A stretch of 5,737 nucleotides of DNA from CAYYAU01 sp964469765 [NCBI: uncultured Clostridia bacterium]. Lineage in GTDB: Bacteria > UBA6262 > WVXT01 > CAYYAU01. A program made the translations under genes and the position numbers. The notes beneath the pieces were generated by a model, which was given only the letters and a program-made list of their open reading frames with translations, ran no database searches and had not been told where the DNA came from. This document shows, piece by piece, positions 1-5,712 of this stretch. Numbering within the stretch: the first letter of the stretch is position 1; every line of letters starts with the position of its first letter. The stretch covers positions 1 through 5,737 of the forward strand of contig CAYYAU010000081.1 of the NCBI GenBank assembly GCA_964469765.1. Direction: 5' to 3'.

Positions 1-11
1 TAAAAAGCCAT
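1..11 (-). CDS. Start of a divergent gene, cut by the window edge
   Basis: On the minus strand an ATG at 11-9 opens a frame reading Met-Ala-Phe before the window ends. It is preceded, 7 nt upstream, by AGGAG (23-19), an ideal ribosome binding site at ideal distance. Only three complete codons are visible, so nothing can be said about the product. The call rests on the SD-plus-ATG arrangement and on its divergent orientation from the plus-strand operon. A chance match in AT-rich DNA remains possible. I found no convincing minus-strand promoter; ATTATC at 40-45 (GATAAT on the minus strand) is the best -10 candidate but has no good -35. Confidence 0.45.
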
Positions 12-18
12 TAAAACA

Positions 19-23
19 CTCCT
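19..23 (-). promoter_or_regulatory. Ribosome binding site of the divergent gene
   Basis: The minus strand reads AGGAG here, 7 nt before an ATG at 11-9. This site is the main support for calling a divergent gene at the left edge. Confidence 0.45.
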
Positions 24-72
24 AAAAATTTAGTTCTATATTATCTCCTTGACAATACCGGAAAGGAAGAAT

Positions 73-101
73 TTGACATTTATAATTTATAATGATATAA
101 T
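73..101 (+). promoter_or_regulatory. Consensus sigma-70/sigma-A promoter of the operon
   Basis: The -35 box TTGACA (73-78) and the -10 box TATAAT (96-101) both match the housekeeping consensus exactly and are 17 bp apart. A TG at 93-94 adds an extended -10 element. Transcription should start near 107-109, giving a leader of roughly 50 nt before the ABC ATPase start at 156. No other promoter of comparable quality was noticed in the window, so this is the likely promoter for all six downstream genes. A second TTGACA at 49-54 lacks a matching -10 box. Confidence 0.85.
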
Positions 102-107
102 AAAAAA

Positions 108-124
108 TTATTATAATATAATAA
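108..124. repeat. AT-only palindrome at the presumed transcription start
   Basis: TTATTATA (108-115) and TATAATAA (117-124) are perfect inverted arms around one central base. It sits directly at or after the predicted transcription start, where a repressor operator could lie. It contains no G or C, so it may be simple low-complexity sequence, and as RNA it would form only a weak hairpin. Confidence 0.35.
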
Positions 125-141
125 AAAAGAATCTACAATAT

Positions 142-148
142 GAAAGGA
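142..148 (+). promoter_or_regulatory. Ribosome binding site of the ABC ATPase
   Basis: GAAAGGA lies 7 nt before the ATG at 156. It fixes this start, and the protein N-terminus also fits the family. Confidence 0.75.
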
Positions 149-155
149 TAAAAAA

Positions 156-1262
156 ATGGCTACTGTATATCTTGAAAATGTAACAAAAATTTTTGGTAAT
201 AACATTATTGCAGTAAAGAATATGAATCTTCAAATTGAAGACAAGAGTTTTTGTGTTCTGGTTGGTCCTTCTGGTTGTGGTAAGTCTACTACGCTAAGAA
301 TGATAGCCGGTTTAGAAAGAGTTACTTCTGGAAATATTTATATTGATGGGAAGGTTGTAAATGAAGTCCCTCCTAAGAATAGAAATATAGCTATGGTGTT
401 TCAGAACTATGCTATTTATCCACATATGACAGTGCGTGATAATCTTGCGTTTGCTTTGAAATTGAGGCATTATCCAAAGAAGGAGATAGAGAAAAGAGTT
501 GATGAAGCCTCTGAAATTTTAGGAATAAAACATCTTTTAAAAAGAAAACCAAAAGCACTTTCAGGAGGACAAAGACAGAGGGTTGCTTTAGGTAGAGCTA
601 TTGTAAGAAAACCAAAGGTTTTTCTTTTTGATGAGCCTTTATCAAATCTTGATGCTAAGATGCGTGCTCAGATGAGAATGGAGATAAAAAAACTCCACGA
701 TAAACTACAGACTACCATGGTTTATGTTACGCACGACCAAATAGAAGCGATAACATTAGGAGATCAGATTGCAGTAATGAAAGATGGTATTATTCAACAA
801 GTTGCGGGTCCATTGCAGCTTTATGAAAAGCCTGAGAATTTATTTGTTGCTGGGTTTATAGGAAATCCTCCAATGAACTTTATTCAATGTAAACTTATAA
901 AAAGAGAAGATGGCTTTTTTGTTCAGGAAGAAGAATTTGAAATGTTATTTTCGGAGGATACCAGAGGTGCTGATTTAGAAAAATATATTAATAAAAAGGT
1001 AATTTTAGGAATTAGACCAGAGGATATTTATGATAGATTATATGCACATTATGCTACTGAGTTGAATACAATTGAGGCTACTGTTGAATTGACAGAGCCT
1101 ATTGGTTCAGAGATATATCTTCATATGTCAACTGGTAAAATCAACTTTATTGTAAGGGTTGACGCACACAATAAAGCTCAGGTTAATCAGGATATTGAGC
1201 TAGTTTTTGATATGAAAAAGGCGCATCTTTTTGATATAAATACAGGGAGAAAAATAGTTTAG
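156..1262 (+). CDS. ABC transporter ATP-binding protein, MalK/UgpC/MsmX family
   Basis: This is the cytoplasmic ATPase of a carbohydrate-type (CUT1) ABC importer; as a dimer it drives uptake of sugars, oligosaccharides or glycerol 3-phosphate. All nucleotide-binding motifs are intact in the 368 residues: Walker A GPSGCGKST (37-45), Q-loop Q83, signature LSGGQ (135-139), Walker B VFLFDE (155-160), D-loop SNLD (163-166) and switch H193. After about residue 235 comes the C-terminal OB-fold/TOBE regulatory domain, with the family motifs GFIGNPPMNF (233-242) and GIRPED (285-290). Length is normal for the family. It is the first gene of the operon, 21 nt before the kinase gene, yet no permease or solute-binding protein lies in the window. 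That fits a shared ATPase such as MsmX, which serves several transporters. The substrate cannot be read from the sequence, so I give no symbol; automated pipelines often name such proteins UgpC. Confidence 0.95.
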   Translation: MATVYLENVTKIFGNNIIAVKNMNLQIEDKSFCVLVGPSGCGKSTTLRMIAGLERVTSGNIYIDGKVVNEVPPKNRNIAMVFQNYAIYPHMTVRDNLAFALKLRHYPKKEIEKRVDEASEILGIKHLLKRKPKALSGGQRQRVALGRAIVRKPKVFLFDEPLSNLDAKMRAQMRMEIKKLHDKLQTTMVYVTHDQIEAITLGDQIAVMKDGIIQQVAGPLQLYEKPENLFVAGFIGNPPMNFIQCKLIKREDGFFVQEEEFEMLFSEDTRGADLEKYINKKVILGIRPEDIYDRLYAHYATELNTIEATVELTEPIGSEIYLHMSTGKINFIVRVDAHNKAQVNQDIELVFDMKKAHLFDINTGRKIV

Positions 1263-1283
1263 TTTTTCCTTATTGAGGAAAAA
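1263..1283 (+). promoter_or_regulatory. Hairpin that buries the kinase ribosome binding site
   Basis: The whole 21-nt gap between the first two genes is an inverted repeat: TTTTTCCT (1263-1270), a 5-nt loop, then AGGAAAAA (1276-1283). The 3' arm contains most of the SD sequence GAGGA (1275-1279), which sits 4 nt before the kinase ATG at 1284. In mRNA the CCU of the 5' arm would pair with the AGG of the SD. The hairpin starts immediately after the stop codon of the ABC ATPase (1260-1262), so a terminating ribosome would melt it. It lacks a trailing U-run and a GC-rich stem, so it is not an intrinsic terminator. Confidence 0.6.
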
Positions 1284-2879
1284 ATGCAATTCCCTTTTTC
1301 TTTCCCATTAATAAGAGGGATAATTGTAACAATTTGTGCTGTTACACTTCTTATTTATATATTTCTTGAAAAAATCCTTTCAAATTATTTTTCATTTATT
1401 TTTAGTTTTATTATTGCTGGTGGTGTGTCGGTTTTAATATTCTCCTTTTCATTAATTTTAGTGTTTAAATGGATGGAAAAACATCTGTGGAAGATTGTGC
1501 TTGCTCAAGAAAAATATGAACAGACTTTAGTATTATTCCAAAAATCAAATGAAGAATTAGAAAAAAAGAATTACCTTTTAGAAGAGAAAATTAGAGAAAT
1601 AAAAACATTAGGGAAGATTACTAAGGCTATTTCTACCACGATTGAACTGAAAGAGATTTTAAGGGTAATTTTAATGGCTGTAATAAATAATTTAAAGTTT
1701 GATCAGGCATTGATTATGTTGATAAATAAGAATAAGAAAATTTTAGAGGTTAAAGAAACTCAAGGTGTAAATTCTGATAAATTTTCCCAATTAAAGATTC
1801 CTCTCTCCAAAGAAAACATTCCTATTGTAAGAGTTGTTTTAGATAGAAGACCTCGTATTATTTCATGGTCTTCTTATTATGAAGATATATTTACAAAAAG
1901 GAAAGATTCAATTCCTGAAGATGTTTATTCAATACATACACTTATTAAAGGAACCTCTGAACTCGTTGCTGCCGTTCCTCTTATCACTAAAGATAAAGTT
2001 AGTGGTGTGCTTGTTGTATGTAATCTGAATAGTAAAAGAAAAATAGAGGAAAAAGATATAAGAAATCTGATGACTTACACACATCAGGCTGGGATTGCAA
2101 TTGAGAATGCACGACTTTATGAGACTGAAAAGAAATTTAATGAAAAACTTAGGAAGGAAATAGAAATAGCGAAAGAGGAATTGGAAAAGGCTCAAGAGGA
2201 ACTTATTAGGAAAGAAAAGTTAGCTGCTATGGGGACTATGGGCGCAACCGTTGCTCATGAAGTAAGAAACCCTATGTCATCTATTAGAGCAAGTGCCCAA
2301 AGAATTGGTAAAATGATTGATAAAAGAAACCCACTTAATAAGTATAGCGAGTATATTATGAAGGAAGTAGATAGGTTAGAAAGAATTGTGAAGGAGATGC
2401 TTGTATTTTCAAGAACCCCTACCCCTCATTTTGAACCTGAAGATTTAAATAAAGTAATTAAAGAGAATTTAATATCTATGGAGGATGAAGTTAAAAAAAA
2501 TGGTATAGAGATAATAAAGAAGTTTTCTCCTTTGCCATTGATTAAACTTGATAAAGGGCTTATAAGACAAGTAATCTTAAACATTGTCCAAAACTCTTTG
2601 TATTTTATGAAAGAAAAGACTGTAAGAAGAATTATAATTGATACCTTTAAAGAAGGAAAGTATGTCGTAGTTATGTTTAAAGATACGGGTCCGGGTATAA
2701 AAAAAGAGATTATAAATAAGATTTTTGATCCATTCTTTTCAACTCGTCCTCAAGGAACAGGCTTAGGGCTGTCTGTATGTCAAAGGATAATAGAGTCTCA
2801 TAAGGGTAAGATTGAGGTTGAAAGTCAAGAAGATAAGGGTACAATTTTTAAGATAAAATTACCTATTAAATTAAGTTAA
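1284..2879 (+). CDS. Membrane-anchored GAF sensor histidine kinase
   Basis: A two-component kinase of 531 residues that should autophosphorylate on histidine and pass the phosphate to a receiver domain, most likely the adjacent one. Two hydrophobic helices (about 10-28 and 36-61) are joined by only a few residues, so there is no extracytoplasmic sensor. A coiled coil (about 73-108) leads to a GAF domain (about 109-280), a second coiled coil (281-312), and an NtrB/AtoS-like HisKA domain with acceptor H325 in AHEVRNP. The ATPase domain is complete: N-box with N433 and N437, G1 DTGPG (467-471), F-box FDPFFST (481-487) and G2 GTGLGLS (491-497). The ATG at 1284 follows the SD GAGGA by 4 nt, short but usable. 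The GAF ligand is unknown. The input design closely resembles that of the diguanylate cyclase two genes downstream. Confidence 0.93.
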   Translation: MQFPFSFPLIRGIIVTICAVTLLIYIFLEKILSNYFSFIFSFIIAGGVSVLIFSFSLILVFKWMEKHLWKIVLAQEKYEQTLVLFQKSNEELEKKNYLLEEKIREIKTLGKITKAISTTIELKEILRVILMAVINNLKFDQALIMLINKNKKILEVKETQGVNSDKFSQLKIPLSKENIPIVRVVLDRRPRIISWSSYYEDIFTKRKDSIPEDVYSIHTLIKGTSELVAAVPLITKDKVSGVLVVCNLNSKRKIEEKDIRNLMTYTHQAGIAIENARLYETEKKFNEKLRKEIEIAKEELEKAQEELIRKEKLAAMGTMGATVAHEVRNPMSSIRASAQRIGKMIDKRNPLNKYSEYIMKEVDRLERIVKEMLVFSRTPTPHFEPEDLNKVIKENLISMEDEVKKNGIEIIKKFSPLPLIKLDKGLIRQVILNIVQNSLYFMKEKTVRRIIIDTFKEGKYVVVMFKDTGPGIKKEIINKIFDPFFSTRPQGTGLGLSVCQRIIESHKGKIEVESQEDKGTIFKIKLPIKLS

Positions 2880-2902
2880 ACATAAAGTTCAACTATCTTT
2901 TG

Positions 2903-2910
2903 AAAGGGGG
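2903..2910 (+). promoter_or_regulatory. Ribosome binding site that sets the receiver start
   Basis: AAAGGGGG lies a few nt before the ATG at 2915; its AAGG core ends 7 nt away. An upstream in-frame TTG at 2900 overlaps this site and would add five residues (MKGGR) not expected in a receiver fold, so ATG 2915 is the better start. Confidence 0.75.
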
Positions 2911-2914
2911 TAGG

Positions 2915-3271
2915 ATGAAAACTATACTTATTGTGGAGGATGAGGATATTCTAAGAGAGGTTATCAAAGATGAGTTGGTAGATGCTGATTATAAAGTTAT
3001 TGATGTTGCAACTGGTAAACAGTGTATAGAGCAATTGGAACAGATTACTCCTGACCTTATAATTCTTGACATTAAGCTTCCTGATATAAGTGGACTAAAG
3101 CTTTTAGAAGAAATCAGAAAAAGGCACAAAGCATTACCAATATTGATGTGTACTGCTTATAATGGCTTTAAGGACGCTTATGAAATCTGGAGTAGTAATG
3201 TTTCAGATTATATTGTAAAACCTATTGATTTAGAGGTATTTAAAGAAAAAATAAAAAGAATTTTAGGATAA
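2915..3271 (+). CDS. Stand-alone response regulator receiver (CheY/Spo0F-like)
   Basis: This 118-residue protein is a single receiver domain with no output domain. The phosphorylation machinery is complete: acidic pair E8/D9 (in IVEDED), phosphoacceptor D52 (LDIKLPD), switch T80 (in MCTAYN), switch aromatic Y99 and K102 in VKP. Single-domain receivers act either by binding a target, as CheY does, or by shuttling phosphate between histidine proteins, as Spo0F does. The gene lies 35 nt after the histidine kinase, the likely phosphodonor, and ends 1 nt before the diguanylate cyclase start. A kinase-like protein without an ATPase site is encoded two genes on and could be the next phosphate acceptor. 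I chose ATG 2915 over the in-frame TTG at 2900 because of the SD at 2903-2910. CheY-like or Spo0F-like function cannot be decided from sequence alone. Confidence 0.93.
   Translation: MKTILIVEDEDILREVIKDELVDADYKVIDVATGKQCIEQLEQITPDLIILDIKLPDISGLKLLEEIRKRHKALPILMCTAYNGFKDAYEIWSSNVSDYIVKPIDLEVFKEKIKRILG
3265..3268 (+). promoter_or_regulatory. Ribosome binding site of the GGDEF gene, inside the receiver gene
   Basis: AGGA lies within the last codons of the receiver gene and 4 nt before the ATG at 3273. The receiver stop TAA (3269-3271) and the next start are 1 nt apart, so translation of the two genes is probably coupled. Confidence 0.6.
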
Positions 3272-3272
3272 A

Positions 3273-4445
3273 ATGACTATTTTTTCGTTTCTTTCTTTTT
3301 GGTTGATTTTAATAGTAATCTCTTCTTTTATACTTAAACTTTTAGTAATTAAAGGGGTATCTTTTATTCTTTTAGGAATAGTGGTTATTATTTCCATAAT
3401 AAAGGATTATAATGGGATAAAATTAAAAAGAAAATTAAAACAGTCACAGGATTATTTTAATTCCTTAACTGAATTAACAGGTGGATTAAAGAAGGCTTCA
3501 AATTTAAATAAGGTATTAAGTACTGTTTTATATGTAATGATTAAACATCTCAAATTAGAAGAAATATACTTTTTTTTAGTTGAAGAGGATTTCAATGAGA
3601 TATATTTGAAGTGTGTTGCATGTCCCTCGTTGATTTCTATAAAAGGGATAAGCAATTTTAGTATTCACCTTCATGACCAAAAAGGAATTATTTTTAATTC
3701 CATCAAGGAAAAAAGGCATTTTTTAATTAAAGATGCTTTAAAAGAATATAGATTAGAATCTAATATACTTGAAATAGTTAAAGCTAAAAGATTATTTATT
3801 CTTCCTGTTGTTATGGGAAATAAGGTTTCAGGCGTATTCGTTATTGGAGACCCTTATTTGAAAATTAAAGAGCAAACCATATTTTTGCTTGGAGCCTTTT
3901 CAAATGAAGTAGGGGTGGCTTTAGAGAATGCTTATCTTTATCATAGAATGGAGGAACTTTCTATCATTGATGAATTGACAAATGTACAGAATTATAGATT
4001 CTTTAAAGAGAGGTTGGTTAAGGAATTAGAGTTAGCAAGACGATATGCTCATTTTCTTTCTTTGGCAATAATTGATATTGATAATTTTAAGAGATATAAT
4101 GATACGTATGGTCATGTGTTGGGGGATAGATTACTTATGCAACTTGCAAGTATCTTTAAAACAAATGTGAGAGAAACCGATACAGTGGCACGATATGGTG
4201 GTGAGGAATTTACATTAATTCTGCCAGCTACAAGTAAAGATGGTGCAATAATAATTACTGAGAAAATAAGAAGGGCTGTAGAATCTTTTGAATTTGATAA
4301 AGGTAATATCACAGTAAGTATCGGTATTGCTACTTATCCAATTGATGCGAAAACAGACAATCAGTTAATTACATATGCAGATAAAGCATTATATATTGCG
4401 AAAAATAAAGGAAAGAACAGAGTGGTTCAATATGGAGTTGAATGA
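3273..4445 (+). CDS. Membrane GAF-GGDEF diguanylate cyclase
   Basis: This 390-residue protein should make cyclic di-GMP from two GTP at the inner face of the membrane. Two hydrophobic helices (about 4-25 and 27-44) with almost no loop are followed by a short linker, a GAF domain (about 65-225) and a GGDEF domain (about 226-388). Active-site features are present: the DELTNVQN entry motif (from 233), metal-site D268 in IDIDNFK, NDTYGH (276-281), the GGEEF signature (309-313) and the closing ADKALYIAKNKGKNR stretch (369-383). R300-E-T-D303, five residues before GGEEF, is a canonical RxxD inhibitory site, so feedback control by the product is expected. The GAF end (KVSGVFVIG; EVGVALENAYLYH) parallels that of the upstream kinase. 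There is no receiver domain, so any control by the phosphorelay would be through protein contact. Its end overlaps the next gene by 14 nt. Confidence 0.93.
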   Translation: MTIFSFLSFWLILIVISSFILKLLVIKGVSFILLGIVVIISIIKDYNGIKLKRKLKQSQDYFNSLTELTGGLKKASNLNKVLSTVLYVMIKHLKLEEIYFFLVEEDFNEIYLKCVACPSLISIKGISNFSIHLHDQKGIIFNSIKEKRHFLIKDALKEYRLESNILEIVKAKRLFILPVVMGNKVSGVFVIGDPYLKIKEQTIFLLGAFSNEVGVALENAYLYHRMEELSIIDELTNVQNYRFFKERLVKELELARRYAHFLSLAIIDIDNFKRYNDTYGHVLGDRLLMQLASIFKTNVRETDTVARYGGEEFTLILPATSKDGAIIITEKIRRAVESFEFDKGNITVSIGIATYPIDAKTDNQLITYADKALYIAKNKGKNRVVQYGVE

Positions 4446-5103
4446 TAAAAAAGACTTTTTAAAATTTAAAGAAATTGAAAAAGTAAGAAGAGAATATCTC
4501 TCTTCGGTCATTCATAAGTTAAGAACGCCACTTACACCTATAAGAGAGTATATATTAAGAATCCTAAAAGGCAAAACAGGTGAGATTACTACACAACAAA
4601 GGAGATATCTTGATATTGTTTTTTCTCAGATAGAACGATTGATTAATATTGTAGAAGGGCTTTCTTATGATATTAAACGTTTGGATGCAGGAAGAGTTGA
4701 ATTAAAAGATGAGCCCCTTTCTATGATAAGATTGTTAGAAGAGACTTTAAAGGAAAAAGAGGTAGAGAAGTTAATTTCAGAAAAGAAGATAGATATTAAT
4801 ATCCAGAAGTTTCTATCTTGGGATATTGTGATAAATGATAAGACTGTAATGTTAAGAATTTTAAAAAAGGTAATTTCAGATATAGTTATTTCTCTAAATA
4901 GTAAGGAAAAGTTAAATTTTATAATAAGAGATAGTAAAGAAGATTCTTCTAGGATTATTTTAGAGATGGTTTATCCATTAAATGTCACTATGAATAGAGT
5001 TAATTTTAATTTAATCAAAACACTTGTTGAACTTCAAAAAGGAAAAATAGAAGAAAGGGTCAAAGAAGGACTTAAATACTTAATATTTAAATTTTCTACT
5101 TAA
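4432..5103 (+). CDS. DHp protein with degenerate ATPase domain, phosphotransferase candidate
   Basis: This 223-residue soluble protein resembles the catalytic half of a histidine kinase. Residues 10-92 are a clear HisKA (DHp) helical hairpin with H28 in VIHKLRTPL, followed by the usual Q-R-L-D-A-G-R region at the end of helix 2. The C-terminal part (about 95-223) aligns in outline with an HATPase_c domain, ending in LVELQKGKI and LIFKFS like normal kinases. However, the N-box asparagines, the G1 DxGxG motif, the F-box and the G2 GxGLG motif are absent and the lid region is shortened, so ATP binding is not expected. No frameshift explains this. Spo0B and ChpT are known phosphotransferases of this type. 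One reservation: the acidic residue that normally follows the histidine is lysine (K29). An upstream ATG at 4375 would lengthen the overlap to 71 nt without an SD, so I prefer 4432. A kinase inhibitor or dimerisation partner is the alternative role. Confidence 0.85.
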   Translation: MELNDKKDFLKFKEIEKVRREYLSSVIHKLRTPLTPIREYILRILKGKTGEITTQQRRYLDIVFSQIERLINIVEGLSYDIKRLDAGRVELKDEPLSMIRLLEETLKEKEVEKLISEKKIDINIQKFLSWDIVINDKTVMLRILKKVISDIVISLNSKEKLNFIIRDSKEDSSRIILEMVYPLNVTMNRVNFNLIKTLVELQKGKIEERVKEGLKYLIFKFST

Positions 5104-5122
5104 TTCTTAGAATGGTATTAAC

Positions 5123-5127
5123 AAGGA
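5123..5127 (+). promoter_or_regulatory. Ribosome binding site of folE
   Basis: AAGGA lies 7 nt before the ATG at 5135, inside the 31-nt gap after the preceding gene. No terminator or promoter is visible in this gap, so folE is likely expressed from the upstream promoter. Confidence 0.7.
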
Positions 5128-5134
5128 AGAAAAA

Positions 5135-5698
5135 ATGGATAAAAAAAGAATCGAAAAGGCTGTAAGAGAAATATTGATAGGAATTGGTGAGGAGCCAAAT
5201 AGAGAAGGGCTTAAAAGAACACCAAAAAGAGTTGCTAGTATGTATGAGGAGATACTTTCTGGATATAAAGAAAAACCTCAGAAATATCTTTTTCTACAGT
5301 ATGTTACTGAGAAATATGAGGAAATAGTATTAATAAAGGATATCCCTTTATATTCACTTTGTGAACATCATCTGTTGCCTTTTTATGGTAAGGTTCATAT
5401 TGGATATATACCGAAAAACAGAAGAATTGTAGGATTAAGTAAAGTAGTCAGAGCAATTGAAGTTTTAAGTAAAAGGCTTCAACTCCAAGAAAGACTTACA
5501 TATCAGATTGCCGCAGCCATTATGGATTTTTTAAAGCCTCAAGGAGTAATTGTTATAATTGAGGCAGAACATTTTTGTATGACAATGAGAGGCATTAAAA
5601 AACCTGGCTCAAAAGTAGTCACCTCATCAATAAAAGGAGTGTTTCTAAAGGATGCTCGAACAAGGAATGAGGTTATAAACTTAATAAATAAAAACTGA
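5135..5698 (+). CDS. folE: GTP cyclohydrolase I (type IA)
   Basis: FolE converts GTP to 7,8-dihydroneopterin triphosphate and formate, the first step of tetrahydrofolate synthesis (and of biopterin or, in some bacteria, queuosine synthesis); it acts in the cytoplasm as a homodecamer. The 187-residue length is typical. The Zn-binding and catalytic residues are all visible: C76, H78 and H79 in SLCEHHLLPF, and H146 and C148 in EAEHFCMTMRG, with C76, H79 and C148 as the metal ligands. The substrate-binding motifs VGLSK (99-103) and QERLT (118-122) are intact, as is the N-terminal NREGLKRTPKRVA (22-34) region. This is the Zn-dependent IA form, not the FolE2 (IB) family. No other folate gene is in view. 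It follows a run of signalling genes, with which it shares GTP as substrate only in the case of the diguanylate cyclase. Confidence 0.97.
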   Translation: MDKKRIEKAVREILIGIGEEPNREGLKRTPKRVASMYEEILSGYKEKPQKYLFLQYVTEKYEEIVLIKDIPLYSLCEHHLLPFYGKVHIGYIPKNRRIVGLSKVVRAIEVLSKRLQLQERLTYQIAAAIMDFLKPQGVIVIIEAEHFCMTMRGIKKPGSKVVTSSIKGVFLKDARTRNEVINLINKN

Positions 5699-5712
5699 AA
5701 GGTTTCAACCTA

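Noticed and set aside
46-67. Inverted repeat TCCTT / AAGGA with a 12-nt gap upstream of the promoter
   Set aside because: The arms are only five bases and the match is expected by chance; the left arm is also partly the first TTGACA-like sequence.
1929-2195. Minus-strand open frame of 88 codons inside the histidine kinase gene
   Set aside because: It lies entirely antisense to a conserved GAF coding region, its composition (Phe/Ser/Tyr-rich) is typical of antisense of Lys/Glu-rich AT-rich genes, and no domain is recognisable.
2893-2913. Possible hairpin covering the receiver SD (CTATCTT with GGGGTAG)
   Set aside because: Pairing needs three G-U wobbles among seven pairs, so it is far weaker than the hairpin before the kinase gene and may be chance.
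2900-2914. TTG start for the receiver gene
   Set aside because: It overlaps the SD of the ATG at 2915 and adds residues outside the receiver fold.
3452-3655. Minus-strand open frame of 67 codons inside the GGDEF gene
   Set aside because: It is antisense to the start of the GAF domain and shows no recognisable motif, so it is a shadow of the real gene.
4112-4312. Minus-strand open frame of 66 codons over the GGDEF domain
   Set aside because: It covers the conserved catalytic motifs of the plus-strand gene and has no support of its own.
4375-4431. Upstream in-frame ATG extending the DHp protein by 19 residues
   Set aside because: There is no SD before 4375, the overlap with the GGDEF gene would grow to 71 nt, and the added residues come from the conserved GGDEF C-terminus read in another frame.
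5700-5711. Palindrome AGGTT-TC-AACCT after folE, considered as a terminator or SD-blocking hairpin
   Set aside because: The loop is too small unless the stem shrinks to four pairs, and no U-run follows, so it is not a terminator.
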